Positions 55,131 through 64,000 are shown, counted from the stretch's first letter. The stretch is 64,000 nucleotides of DNA from Proteiniphilum sp. X52 (GCF_003712195.1 NZ_RDSD01000014.1:1-64000), one strand, 5' to 3'. Made by a program: numbers and translations. The notes: a model not told the origin generated them from the letters alone.

Positions 55131-55976
55131 TTACCCCGGGATTCCCGGGATAGGATCCTCATCTATCACAAAGTCGATGGGTAGGAGACATTTCACATGT
55201 ACCTTTTCACCGTTATTCTCACCCGGTATCCATTTCGGCATAAGACCCAACACGCGGATCGCTTCCTCATTGAGAGACTTATTCGATCCTTCCACCACCT
55301 CTATATTTGAGATGGAGCCGTCACTGGCTACTATGAACGAACAGAGGATCCGTCCTTCGATACCTTCCTGTCTGGCTTCACGCGGGTAACGGATATTATG
55401 CGCGATAAACGCAGACAATCCCGACTCCCCATAGGTATATTGCGGCATCTTATCCACTATGGTGTAGATCGTGTTGTTCTCAATTACCTCAGGGTTCGTT
55501 TTGGAATAATTACGTGTAACCTGGACTGGGTTACCCGACGCTACCGCATGCTGATTGAGCCTGAAATACATGGGGACATAGGTTTCGGAACGCACGATCT
55601 CTCCCTTATGCCTGGCTGGACGCCAGGGCGGCATAGCCTCCAAAATACGCAGCGCCTCCTGATTCAGCAACGAGTCAGCACGATGGATAATATTGAAGTT
55701 GGAAAGTGTACCGTCTTTCTCCACCACAAAGGTATATACCACCAATCCCTGGGCATTCCGCGCTCTCGCATCTTCCGGATACTTCAACGTGTTCGCAATA
55801 AAACGGTGCATTTCCGGAGTTCCTCCCGGATATATCGGCATTATATCGGGTTCTTCAAAAACCTTGTCGCTACTCGACATCGGCGCTTCTTGCGCCAAGA
55901 GAACTGACTGTTTCGCAACAAAGCCTCCAATAAAAATGCAGGTGACGAAAACAAAGAGAAATTTAGGTATACTCAT
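55131..55976 (-). CDS. Exported protein with two TonB C-terminal domains
   Basis: A 281-residue protein with an N-terminal signal or anchor (about 6-28). Two TonB_C-type domains follow: about 45-150 (YPEDARARNAQGLVVYTFVV, MPPWRPARHKG) and about 165-275 (YPREARQEGIEGRILCSFIV, MPKWIPGENNGEKVHV). TonB domains normally pass energy to outer-membrane receptors. The usual Pro-rich spacer is missing, so it may act in a different complex. The gene stands alone and its last codons overlap a CCCGGGATTCCCGGG palindrome. Confidence 0.82.
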   Translation of the reverse strand: MSIPKFLFVFVTCIFIGGFVAKQSVLLAQEAPMSSSDKVFEEPDIMPIYPGGTPEMHRFIANTLKYPEDARARNAQGLVVYTFVVEKDGTLSNFNIIHRADSLLNQEALRILEAMPPWRPARHKGEIVRSETYVPMYFRLNQHAVASGNPVQVTRNYSKTNPEVIENNTIYTIVDKMPQYTYGESGLSAFIAHNIRYPREARQEGIEGRILCSFIVASDGSISNIEVVEGSNKSLNEEAIRVLGLMPKWIPGENNGEKVHVKCLLPIDFVIDEDPIPGIPG

Positions 55977-56166
55977 CTGACTAAAATCCGCTGAAATATG
56001 TTACATTTGATCCAGAGACAAAGATATAAAAAACCACTGGTTTACACAAAGGAAAAAACGGCATGGATCTTAAATTTTCTTTCCCTATAGGAATGTTTCG
56101 CGTTGATCCACGTGGATGCGAACGATTGCCATCCGCCACCGTCGCACGCTTCAAATCCCTCACTAT

Positions 56167-57888
56167 TCAGCCCCTTGTTTCACCGTCATCCCGGATCACA
56201 GGAAAGGAATCACACTCTCTTCCGGTACTATTCCGTTGATCGTGAAGAACGCATGAATAGGTTTTATACCCTCCCGACAAGTTATAAACCGCCGTATATC
56301 CGTGCTGTGAAAGGATGCGTGAGGCTATATAGCCCCTCAATCCCACCGCGCAGTAAATATAAATCGGTTTACCGGCGGGAACTTCGGAAAGCCTGCCCCG
56401 CAATTCATCCAGGGGAATGTTGACAGCCTTGTCGATATGCCCGGAGTCAAATTCCTCCTTGGTCCTCACATCAAGGATCATAGTATCTGCTCCCACCTTG
56501 TCCATATCATTCCAGTGGACAATCTTTACCCGTCCGGCAAGGATATTCTCGGCAATAAATCCCGCCATATTCACCGGATCTTTCGCGGAAGAAAAAGGAG
56601 GGGCATAAGCATGCTCTATCTCCTGCAAATCGTAAACAGTTCCTCCGTTACGGATCACCTGCGCCAATAGGTCAATGCGTTTATCCACCCCGCCGAATCC
56701 GACCACCTGTGCCCCGAGAAGTTTCCCGTCGGGAGCGAAGTTGATTTTGACCGACAACGGTAAGGCGCCGGGGTAATAGCCGGCATGGGATCCCGCATGG
56801 CTGATCGACGTCATATACTTTATTCCTTCCCGCGAAAGCAATCTTTCCGAAGCTCCGGCGGAAGCGACGGTCATGTCGAATAGTTTGGCGACGGAAGTTC
56901 CGATCGTCCCTTTGTAAACCCTGCTGTTTCCCGTGATGATGTTGTCAGCGGCGATTCTCGCCTGTTTGTTCGCCGGGCCGGCAAGCGGGATAAGTGTGGG
57001 ACTCCCGGTGACAGGGTTCTTCACTTCCACGGCATCGCCCACCGCATAGATATCCGCGTCGGACGTCTGCATATAGTCATTCACCACGATCCCTCCCAAA
57101 CGGCCGATTTCCAGTCCGGCGCCCTTGGCCAGGCTGTTCTCAGGCGTTACGCCGATACTCAGGAGAACCATATCAGCCGTAAGGGATTTTTGGCTTGCCA
57201 AATGCACCTTGACACGCCCATTATCAGATTCGAACGCTATAATATTTTCATTGAGGAAAAGGTCTATTTTCCGTGAACGGAGATAGTGATGCACCATAGC
57301 CGCCATGGGGTAGTCAACCGTTCCCATCACCTGATCGGCCTGCTCGACCACCGACACCGACAGGCCGGCTTCTTTTAGGTTTTCGGCCATTTCAAGTCCG
57401 ATAAACCCGCCTCCCACAATCACCGCCGATGCTGCTTTTTTTCCGGTGATTGCGGATTTTATCCGATCCATATCTGGCACATCGCGCAACGAGAAGATGT
57501 TCTCATTCTTTATGCCGCTGATTGCCGGTTTTACGGGTTGCGCACCGGTAGAAAGGATCAGCTTATCGTATCCTTCCTTATATATGGCTGCCGTTTTCAG
57601 ATCTTTTACCGTGACGGTTTTTTCTTCAGGATCTATTGCGATAACTTCCGATTTTACACGAACATCCACGCGGAAACGACTTCTGAAACCTTCCGGAGTT
57701 TGCAGGAATAAATCTTCCCGGTTCCCGATCGTTCCCCCGATATGATACGGCAGGCCGCAATTGGCATAAGATACATATTCATCTCTCTCGAAAAGAATAA
57801 TTTCCGCCTCCTCATCCAGCCTTCTGAGGCGCGCAGCCGCAGTAGCCCCTCCGGCTACTCCCCCGATAATAATGATCTTCATATTCAT
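56167..57888 (-). CDS. CoA-disulfide reductase-like FAD oxidoreductase with C-terminal rhodanese
   Basis: A 573-residue flavoprotein. The FAD/NAD(P) fold starts IIIIGGVAGGATAAARLRRLDE. Cys near 43 in YVSYANCGLPYHIGG is the catalytic Cys of CoA-disulfide reductases. VIVGGGFIGLEMAENL binds NAD(P)H, and YAVGDAVEVKNP binds FAD. The C-terminal rhodanese domain (about 460-545) has YCAVGLRGYIA with the sulfur-carrier Cys. The order suggests persulfide or CoA-disulfide reduction in redox defence. The last ~30 residues are not typical of the family. The MarR gene lies 57 nt upstream on the same strand. Confidence 0.9.
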   Translation of the reverse strand: MNMKIIIIGGVAGGATAAARLRRLDEEAEIILFERDEYVSYANCGLPYHIGGTIGNREDLFLQTPEGFRSRFRVDVRVKSEVIAIDPEEKTVTVKDLKTAAIYKEGYDKLILSTGAQPVKPAISGIKNENIFSLRDVPDMDRIKSAITGKKAASAVIVGGGFIGLEMAENLKEAGLSVSVVEQADQVMGTVDYPMAAMVHHYLRSRKIDLFLNENIIAFESDNGRVKVHLASQKSLTADMVLLSIGVTPENSLAKGAGLEIGRLGGIVVNDYMQTSDADIYAVGDAVEVKNPVTGSPTLIPLAGPANKQARIAADNIITGNSRVYKGTIGTSVAKLFDMTVASAGASERLLSREGIKYMTSISHAGSHAGYYPGALPLSVKINFAPDGKLLGAQVVGFGGVDKRIDLLAQVIRNGGTVYDLQEIEHAYAPPFSSAKDPVNMAGFIAENILAGRVKIVHWNDMDKVGADTMILDVRTKEEFDSGHIDKAVNIPLDELRGRLSEVPAGKPIYIYCAVGLRGYIASRILSQHGYTAVYNLSGGYKTYSCVLHDQRNSTGRECDSFPVIRDDGETRG

Positions 57889-57945
57889 GTGTTCCTTATT
57901 TGTCACTCTATATATTTGCCAATAACAATAATGCAGGTGAAACTT

Positions 57946-58308
57946 TTATTCTTTTACGATGGAAGCCCATTGGGCAAGCAGCGAATGGATATCGATATCA
58001 TGCTTTCTCATTTCCCTGATTTTTTTCCTGCCGGTATCTGTCAGCGTAAAAATCATCTGACGCTTATCGGAGGTTCCTATCTCGCGTAAAATAAAATTCT
58101 TTTCTTCCATAGTATGGATGATACGTGACACCCTTGAACCGGACAGTCCGATGAAATCACATAATTCGTTCGCGGATTTCGGCTTGTCATCTTTCAGGCA
58201 GCAAAGCAAAGCCCCTTCATTGATAGTAATGCCCGTTTCCTCCGCGAACCGCTTCTCATAATCGTAAAGAGCTTTATATATATCTTTTAGACGGCAGATT
58301 GATTCCAT
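57946..58308 (-). CDS. MarR family transcriptional regulator
   Basis: A 120-residue winged-helix regulator. SANELCDFIGLSGSRVSRIIHTMEEKNFI is the DNA-reading part and REIGTSDKRQMIFTLTDTGRKKI the wing. Four cysteines (positions 5, 36, 37 and 46) are compatible with thiol-based redox sensing, which is an inference. It sits directly before the CoA-disulfide reductase gene on the same strand and is its likely regulator. Confidence 0.9.
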   Translation of the reverse strand: MESICRLKDIYKALYDYEKRFAEETGITINEGALLCCLKDDKPKSANELCDFIGLSGSRVSRIIHTMEEKNFILREIGTSDKRQMIFTLTDTGRKKIREMRKHDIDIHSLLAQWASIVKE

Positions 58309-58521
58309 TACAAATAATTGCTACTACAAATTTTTTGCAAAGTAAATATTTTTCGGTCAAAATTCCAAAAAACTTATTAACCGGTTAATTTGGTAAAACC
58401 GCCCGTTCCCGCAAAATCGCGAGGCGACCGTCGAAGCAGGAAGGTAATGGCTTTCAAGAGAAAAAAAATGGGTTATTGCTACTAAAACAAATCACATGAT
58501 CAATTTATCATTGAAAATCTG

Positions 58522-58529
58522 TATCTTTG
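58522..58529 (+). promoter_or_regulatory. -7 box of typA promoter
   Basis: TATCTTTG fits TAnnTTTG and lies 27 nt before the typA start. Confidence 0.55.
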
Positions 58530-58556
58530 CACTCCTAATAAGAAAGATTGTTTTAC

Positions 58557-60359
58557 ATGCAGAATATCCGAAATATTGCCATCATCGCCCACGTGGATCA
58601 CGGCAAGACCACTTTGGTGGACAAAATGTTGATGGCAGGCCATCTCTTCAGGGACCACCAGCAGACAGAAGGTTTGATTCTCGACAACAACGACCTGGAG
58701 AGGGAGCGGGGTATCACTATCCTCTCAAAGAATGTCTCCATACGATACAATGATATCAAGATAAATATTATCGACACGCCCGGCCACGCCGATTTCGGCG
58801 GTGAAGTGGAGCGCGTGCTCAACATGGCGGATGGCTGCCTGTTGGTGGTAGACGCTTTTGAAGGGCCTATGCCGCAGACCAGGTTTGTATTGCAAAAGGC
58901 ACTCGAGATCGGGCTAAAGCCTATCCTGGTGATCAACAAAGTGGATAAACCCAACTGCCGTCCCGAAGAGGTGCAGGAGGATGTGTTCGACCTGATGTTC
59001 AGCCTTGACGCCACCGAAGAGCAACTCGATTTCCCCACCATTTACGGTTCCGCCAAACAGGGATGGATGTCTGATGACTGGAAAAAACCGTCCGGCAGCA
59101 TCACTCCCCTGCTGGATGCGATCATCCAATATATTCCTGCCCCCAAAGTGCTGGAAGGCACGCCGCAGATGCTGATAACCTCTCTCGATTTCTCCAACTA
59201 TGTGGGTCGCATAGCTGTGGGACGCGTACACCGCGGCACCATCGCTTCGAACAAGGATTATGCGCTTTGCAAAAGAGATGGGAGCATTCAAAAGATCCGT
59301 ATCAAGGAGGTAAACCTGTTTGAGGGGTTGGGGCGCGTCAAAGTGGACGAGGCCACATCGGGCGACATCTGCGCACTGATCGGAATTGAAGGATTTGATA
59401 TCGGGGATACGGTGACAGATGTGGAAAAGCCCGACCCGCTCGACCCCATAGCTATCGACGAACCGACCATGTCGATGCTGTTTACCATCAATAACTCACC
59501 CTTTTTCGGTCAGGATGGCAAATATGTCACTTCGCGCCATATCTACGAGCGGCTGATGCGGGAGTTGGACAAGAACCTGGCACTTCGCGTGGAGGAGACC
59601 GGCAGCGCCGATTCATGGATCGTATATGGGAGGGGGGTATTGCACCTCTCGGTGCTGATCGAAACCATGCGCCGCGAAGGATATGAGCTGCAGGTGGGGC
59701 AGCCGCAGGTGATCATCAAGGAGATCGGAGGAGAAAGGCACGAGCCGATGGAACAGCTCACGGTGAACCTCCCCGAAGAATCGGCCAGCAAAGTGATCGA
59801 CGTCATCACCCGCCGCAAGGGGGAATTGCTTACCATGGAAAATAAGGGCGACCGCATGCACATGGAATTCGTGATTCCCTCACGAGGGATCATCGGGCTG
59901 AACAATACCGTGCTCACGCTTTCCGCCGGAGAGGCTATCATGGCGCATCGTTTTCTGGAATTCCGTCCATGGAAAGGAATTATCGAAAAACGCCAGAATG
60001 GATCCATCATCGCGGGTGAGTCGGGAAATGCCTATGCCTATGCCTTGGACAAGTTGCAGGACAGAGGCAGGTTTTTCATTGAACCGCAAACCGATGTGTA
60101 TGAAGGACAGGTGGTGGGCGAACACAATAAGGAGGGCGACTTGGTGGTCAACGTCACCAAATCGAAAAAGCTGACCAACGTGCGCGCGTCAGGAAGCGAC
60201 GACAAGGCGCAATTGGCTCCGCCCGTCATCTTCAGCCTGGAGGAGGCCTTGGAGTACATCAAGGAAGATGAGTATGTGGAAGTGACACCCAAACACATGC
60301 GTATCCGCAAGATACTGCTGGATGACAACGACCGCAAACGGGCGGTCAAGAAAGGGTGA
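58557..60359 (+). CDS. typA: Translational GTPase TypA/BipA
   Basis: A 600-residue ribosome-binding GTPase used in stress and cold response. GTPase motifs are AHVDHGKTT, DTPGHADFGGEVER and NKVDKPNC. Domains II, III and V and the TypA-specific C-terminal domain (about 490-600, GESGNAYAYALDKLQDRG) follow. An in-frame TTG lies 9 nt upstream of the ATG used here. It is transcribed alone. Confidence 0.96.
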   Translation: MQNIRNIAIIAHVDHGKTTLVDKMLMAGHLFRDHQQTEGLILDNNDLERERGITILSKNVSIRYNDIKINIIDTPGHADFGGEVERVLNMADGCLLVVDAFEGPMPQTRFVLQKALEIGLKPILVINKVDKPNCRPEEVQEDVFDLMFSLDATEEQLDFPTIYGSAKQGWMSDDWKKPSGSITPLLDAIIQYIPAPKVLEGTPQMLITSLDFSNYVGRIAVGRVHRGTIASNKDYALCKRDGSIQKIRIKEVNLFEGLGRVKVDEATSGDICALIGIEGFDIGDTVTDVEKPDPLDPIAIDEPTMSMLFTINNSPFFGQDGKYVTSRHIYERLMRELDKNLALRVEETGSADSWIVYGRGVLHLSVLIETMRREGYELQVGQPQVIIKEIGGERHEPMEQLTVNLPEESASKVIDVITRRKGELLTMENKGDRMHMEFVIPSRGIIGLNNTVLTLSAGEAIMAHRFLEFRPWKGIIEKRQNGSIIAGESGNAYAYALDKLQDRGRFFIEPQTDVYEGQVVGEHNKEGDLVVNVTKSKKLTNVRASGSDDKAQLAPPVIFSLEEALEYIKEDEYVEVTPKHMRIRKILLDDNDRKRAVKKG

Positions 60360-60434
60360 TATAATATCAACGAATCCATTTCACCTAATCATCGTGGAAC
60401 AAACTTCCCGAGAACGGCATCTAATCGCCTTCAC

Positions 60435-60857
60435 TCAGGCTTTTGATTTATCCCGAAGCAACTCTTCCAGCAAAGCCACCTTTTCCTTCTCCGATTGAAG
60501 CATCCGCTCGTACAGCCCCACTTTTTCATCATACAACTGCACGATCTTTTCGATTGGGTTATTGATCGTGGCATTATTATATAATGCCGAGTAATGACCA
60601 GAAAAGGTGTTCGAAACAATATGCACTGTTCCCTCGTCGGTAAAATTCTTTATGGCATCCGAAGGGATATTCATCGCGTTGGCTATCTTCTCCAGCATTT
60701 CATTATCCAGCTCCTCCTTATTCTCGAGCTTGGATACCGATTGTTGTGTCAGGTGCAGCCTCTCCGCCAGATCCTCCTGTTTCACACCCAGTATTTCACG
60801 AAGACGTTTCACGTTATATCCCAAATGTTTCCGGTTAACCCTGTAAATTGTTTCCAT
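60435..60857 (-). CDS. XRE family helix-turn-helix regulator
   Basis: A 140-residue protein with an N-terminal XRE HTH (about 12-65, LREILGVKQEDLAERLHLTQQSVSKLENKEEL). A region of unknown fold and a C-terminal coiled coil (about 105-138, EKVGLYERMLQSEKEKVALLEELL) follow, probably for oligomerisation. The Met at 60857 is used because the longer frame from 60881 begins with TTG. It stands alone behind typA on the other strand and divergent from the ncRNA candidate at 60933. Confidence 0.85.
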   Translation of the reverse strand: METIYRVNRKHLGYNVKRLREILGVKQEDLAERLHLTQQSVSKLENKEELDNEMLEKIANAMNIPSDAIKNFTDEGTVHIVSNTFSGHYSALYNNATINNPIEKIVQLYDEKVGLYERMLQSEKEKVALLEELLRDKSKA

Positions 60858-60932
60858 AATTGCTTTCCATTTAAAATCCAAGAAAAACCCGGATAATTGT
60901 TATTAATTAGCTTTAACATTCTGTCTTTGTAT

Positions 60933-61044
60933 CAGGGTGTTAAGAGGAAGCAGGCTCTGCTGGGGAGCAACCTGTCAGCAATAAGCATCCTGACTGTATG
61001 CAGTAATGTTGGTTTTAGGAGGTGGATATCCTGCCTCCTTTTTT
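60933..61044 (+). ncRNA. Putative structured non-coding RNA, about 110 nt
   Basis: TGTCTTTG (60922-60929) is one base off the -7 consensus. Behind it CAGGGTG (60933-60939) can pair with CATCCTG (60986-60992), enclosing smaller stems GCAG/CTGC and GTCAG/CTGAC. A CTG/CAG hairpin and the terminator AGGAGG/CCTCCT (61017-61039) with six T follow. No ORF of reasonable length or codon quality lies inside. Not recognisable as SRP or 6S RNA by core motif. Confidence 0.4.
61017..61044 (+). terminator. Rho-independent terminator without an upstream gene
   Basis: AGGAGG (61017-61022) pairs with CCTCCT (61034-61039), with the self-complementary GGATATCC in the loop and a run of six T. It implies a short transcript on the plus strand. 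Confidence 0.7.
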
Positions 61045-61060
61045 GTATTAATGACACTGT

Positions 61061-61258
61061 CTATATGGCTAAGAAAATCCAAATGTAAATCCTATCGTAA
61101 ACATACTTTCCACAACGCTTCGACCAATTACCAACGGAATGTTTCGTAAATTCCCCGGGGATTTCCATCCCATGGAAACGTGACAGCGATTTTATCCTGT
61201 TCTTTTCCCTTGTGGTGTCTTTTACTATTGAACTTCTTAACCTTATCAAAGAACGCAT
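61061..61258 (-). pseudogene. IS110-family transposase remnant
   Basis: The minus strand reads SLIRLRSSIVKDTTREKNR, IKSLSRFHGMEIP and then SVGNWSKR before leaving the family pattern. This matches the region of IS110/IS116/IS902 transposases where KDLTRYKNRIK, FHGIEFP and HWSNRF-like blocks occur. A stop lies directly upstream and the C-terminal part is missing. Only about 65 codons survive. Confidence 0.65.
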
Positions 61259-61479
61259 TTAATATAGCTTATTTTTTCGCTATTTTGCTGGAGTTTCCAA
61301 TTTCAAACATAGGAACTTGTTTTGTGATGAAAGATGAAACATAGTAAACTCCTTAACCAACAAAAATACAAAAAAAAATTTTATACGGCGTTGTATTTTA
61401 TTCCATTATAATTATATTCTACTCCACCTGCCAGAAGTTAAACAACCAAAAGTGTTGAAATACCTCCTATTTGATCCCC
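61259..61479 (+). other. AT-rich gap before the susC-type gene
   Basis: No gene is seen. The sequence is A/T-rich and leads to the promoter at 61455. No sigma or anti-sigma gene lies upstream of the receptor. Confidence 0.4.
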
Positions 61480-61487
61480 TATGTTTG
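61455..61487 (+). promoter_or_regulatory. Probable promoter of the SusC-type receptor gene
   Basis: TATGTTTG (61480-61487) matches the -7 box and TTG lies 22 nt upstream at 61455-61457. The leader would be about 140 nt. Confidence 0.55.
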
Positions 61488-61631
61488 CACCACAAGCTCC
61501 TGCGGACACAAGGCCCTGCTTTGTCAAAAAACGACCCGGTGTTCCTTTTAAGGTATCGACACCCAAATAAACAAGAACAAACCTGTAATATCTGAAAGAA
61601 TTAATTAATCAATTTAAAACAAAATGTGAAA

Positions 61632-64000
61632 ATGAGACAAGTATTTTTAAGTGTAACGAAAGGAATTTTGTCAGCGTTTATATGGGCATTTTCCGTATAT
61701 ATGTCCGCACAGACCGTTACGGTCAGCGGAACGATTACTGACGTGAAAGGGGAATTATTGGCGGGCGTATCAGTCAGAATAGAGGGGACGGGCATCGGTG
61801 TGGTCACAGATATGGATGGCCGTTTCATTTTACCGGATGTACATCCGGAGGCGGTACTGGAGATATCGTATGTAGGTATGGAAACTCAAACCATTCCTAT
61901 CAATGGACAGACCAATATAAATGTGGTGTTGGAGGAGGATGTCGAGACTTTGGAAGAGATCGTTGTCGTGGGCTACGGGACTATGAAAAAAGTGAATCTC
62001 ACCGGATCAGTATCTGCAATACGATATGATAAAACACTAGAAAACAGGCCCATTACGAATGCATCTCAGGCCTTAGCAGGAAAAATCCCCGGCGTATGGG
62101 TAAGCCAGAATTCAGGTTCGCCGGGAAGTGACGGTGCTACCATCAGGATCAGAGGCTACGGCACCCTGAATAATACAGACCCTCTCATACTCATCGATGG
62201 AATTGAAGGGCAAATTGCTGAAATCAATCCAAATGATATTGAAAGTATCACTGTCCTGAAAGATGCCGCCTCCGCGGCCATATATGGTTCGCGCGCCGCA
62301 AACGGGGTAATACTCATTGAAACAAAGAAGGGAACAGGAGAACAAAAGATTTCACTCAACTATAATGGATACGTGGGTGTTTCCCAACTGGGACGGAGGT
62401 ACAACCTGATTTCCGACAGTTACGAGTATATGCAAATGTGGAATGCTGCGAACGTAAGCAGTGGCGGGGAAGCACTATTTCCGGATGATGTATTGGAGGC
62501 TTTCAAGACAGGTAATGATCCGTACAAATATCCCAGTACCAATTATTTCGATGAAGTATTCAGAAGTGCCATCACCACACAGCATAACTTATCGGCCCAA
62601 TTGTCAAGCAATTTGTCAACCACCTACCTGTCTGTAAATTATTTAAAACAGGAAGGGATTGTCAAAAACACTAATTCCAACAGGTACGGCATCACAGTGA
62701 ACAACAATATGAAGATCAACGACAAGATAGACATAGGGACAAAGCTTATTTATACGCGAAAGATTTCAAGCCAGCCTTATGACGGGATCAGCAGGGTAAT
62801 TTACATGATGGCCAACGGGCATCCCTTCTCAACGCCTTATTTAGAAGACGGAAAGACGTTCGGAGGCACTATGGCCCTTTACCAATCGGGCGCCAGGGCC
62901 GGACAACCCATAGTAGATACCCGGAACCCGTTTCCTGATCTACACAACGGTGAAAATACCTACACCAACAATTTTGTCAAAGCCAATTTTTCAGCCACAT
63001 ATAAAATTACCGGTTCCCTGAACTTAACGGCTCAATACAACGGACAGTATAACAACAATACCAGGGATAGGTATAACGAACTGCATTATTGCTATACAGA
63101 CCTGGATCTGAACAATCAGACAAAACCTCTTGACTTTCCATCCACCATAAACCTATACAGAGGGGTATCCGATAATTTTTATTCCACTTTTTTCACCAAT
63201 TTGAATTTTAACCGCCAATTCAATACCACTCACGAAATATCGGGCGTATTGGGATTTCAAACGGAAAGTCTCGAGAGAAAAACAACAGAAGCCCAAAAAT
63301 CGGATCCCCCAAAAAAGGATGGCTTGCACCAAGTAAGCGCAGGCACATCAAATCCAATCGCGAACGGCAACAAAAACCTGTGGAGAATGCTCTCCTATTT
63401 TGGGAGAGTCAATTATGCCCTGTTGAGCAAATATCTGTTTGAAGCGAATCTAAGGGCGGATGCCTCTTCCCGATTCGCCAAAGAAAACAGATGGGGGTAT
63501 TTCCCCTCATTCTCTGCCGCCTGGCGGCTCAGTGAAGAACCATTCATGAAGAAATGGGAGATTTTCGATAATTTGAAACTGAGAGCTTCATGGGGAAAAC
63601 TGGGCAACCAAAATATTGGCTCTTCCAATAATAGGGATTATTTTCCCTACCTGACGTTTATCACACAGGATTACGGCACCAGCTATAATTTCGGGAATCA
63701 ACTCGCACCGGGTGCCGCTGTAACGGCTTTAGTGGATCAAAATATCACTTGGGAGACAACCACTACCACCGACATCGGAATCGATATGGGATTTCTCGAT
63801 AACAGACTCACCATTGAAAGCGATTTTTTTGTCAAGAACACCTCAGGCATTATTGTACAACTACCCATCCCCAGGGTGATGGGAGGATTGAGCGCCCCCT
63901 TTGAGAATGTAGGCAAAATGAAAAATAAAGGTTTTGAAGTTATTGTAGGATGGAATGACAGGATCCCGGAAAATGATTTGAGTTATAACCTCGGGGCAAA
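61632..64000 (+). CDS. SusC/RagA family TonB-linked outer membrane receptor (5' part)
   Basis: The frame is open for 789 codons to the window edge. A signal peptide (about 1-30) is followed by a carboxypeptidase-regulatory-like domain (TVSGTITDVKGELLAGVSV, DMDGRFILP). Next comes the TonB box region EEIVVVGYGTMKK, then a plug domain (RIRGYGTLNNTDPLILIDGIEG, DIESITVLKDAASAAIYGSRAANGVI). Barrel strands with SWGKLGNQNIG and WETTTTTDIGIDMG follow. It imports glycans or peptides with a SusD partner, expected just past 64000. The substrate is unknown. The C-terminus lies outside the window. Confidence 0.95.
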   Translation, partial: MRQVFLSVTKGILSAFIWAFSVYMSAQTVTVSGTITDVKGELLAGVSVRIEGTGIGVVTDMDGRFILPDVHPEAVLEISYVGMETQTIPINGQTNINVVLEEDVETLEEIVVVGYGTMKKVNLTGSVSAIRYDKTLENRPITNASQALAGKIPGVWVSQNSGSPGSDGATIRIRGYGTLNNTDPLILIDGIEGQIAEINPNDIESITVLKDAASAAIYGSRAANGVILIETKKGTGEQKISLNYNGYVGVSQLGRRYNLISDSYEYMQMWNAANVSSGGEALFPDDVLEAFKTGNDPYKYPSTNYFDEVFRSAITTQHNLSAQLSSNLSTTYLSVNYLKQEGIVKNTNSNRYGITVNNNMKINDKIDIGTKLIYTRKISSQPYDGISRVIYMMANGHPFSTPYLEDGKTFGGTMALYQSGARAGQPIVDTRNPFPDLHNGENTYTNNFVKANFSATYKITGSLNLTAQYNGQYNNNTRDRYNELHYCYTDLDLNNQTKPLDFPSTINLYRGVSDNFYSTFFTNLNFNRQFNTTHEISGVLGFQTESLERKTTEAQKSDPPKKDGLHQVSAGTSNPIANGNKNLWRMLSYFGRVNYALLSKYLFEANLRADASSRFAKENRWGYFPSFSAAWRLSEEPFMKKWEIFDNLKLRASWGKLGNQNIGSSNNRDYFPYLTFITQDYGTSYNFGNQLAPGAAVTALVDQNITWETTTTTDIGIDMGFLDNRLTIESDFFVKNTSGIIVQLPIPRVMGGLSAPFENVGKMKNKGFEVIVGWNDRIPENDLSYNLGA

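Overview
The window looks like a chromosomal segment of a Bacteroidales bacterium, most likely from the Dysgonomonadaceae/Porphyromonadaceae group (Proteiniphilum/Petrimonas-like). This rests on Bacteroidetes promoter boxes (TAnnTTTG, several with a TTTG or TTG about 19-22 nt upstream), gene types such as NigD-like lipoprotein, SusC/RagA receptor, TonB with repeated C-terminal domains, type II glutaminyl cyclase and B12-dependent NrdJ, and the PASTA/RluD/Ddl/acyltransferase order typical of the phylum. The genus is an inference. Most of the sequence is ordinary core genome on both strands, with repeat-rich intergenic gaps.

Layout. 1-1740: two 428-nt remnants of a class C group II intron, each directly behind a Rho-independent terminator, flanking a HicA/HicB toxin-antitoxin pair. 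1741-4403: PadR regulator and a double-PspC membrane protein, then a palindrome-rich leader. 4404-10103: coaBC, an M23 peptidase, pncB, a DUF6132-like protein and a thioredoxin-like protein. 10104-17108: tetR, tolC, MFP, RND pump and a PII-like protein, one efflux locus on the minus strand. 17567-23066: malic enzyme, TrpB2, a probable structured ncRNA, and a two-gene chromate transporter. 23060-30021: small membrane protein, GNAT, topA, YigZ, nrdJ. 30465-37042: serpin lipoprotein, speA, a CDF metal exporter, an S9 peptidase. 37311-37669: a MITE-like element. 37874-41966: proA, proB, proC and hydE. 42184-49595: SufE, glutaminyl cyclase, a K+/H+ antiporter, LD-carboxypeptidase, gyrB, Dabb protein, rpsT, tRNA-Glu. 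49966-55033: rpmH, PASTA protein, rluD-type synthase, ddl, acyltransferase, NigD-like protein. 55131-60857: TonB-like protein, CoA-disulfide reductase with rhodanese and its MarR regulator, typA, XRE regulator. 60858-61631: a second ncRNA candidate and an IS110-family remnant. 61632-64000: the start of a SusC receptor cut by the window edge.

The best leads for something undescribed are (i) a ~200-nt structured RNA at about 21431-21632 with a near-consensus promoter and intrinsic terminator but no convincing ORF, (ii) a ~110-nt RNA at about 60933-61044 with the same logic, (iii) the paired, identically deleted class C intron remnants behind two different terminators around a toxin-antitoxin pair, and (iv) a MITE-like family and several dispersed intergenic repeats. 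No CRISPR array, prophage or clear multi-gene defence system was seen.
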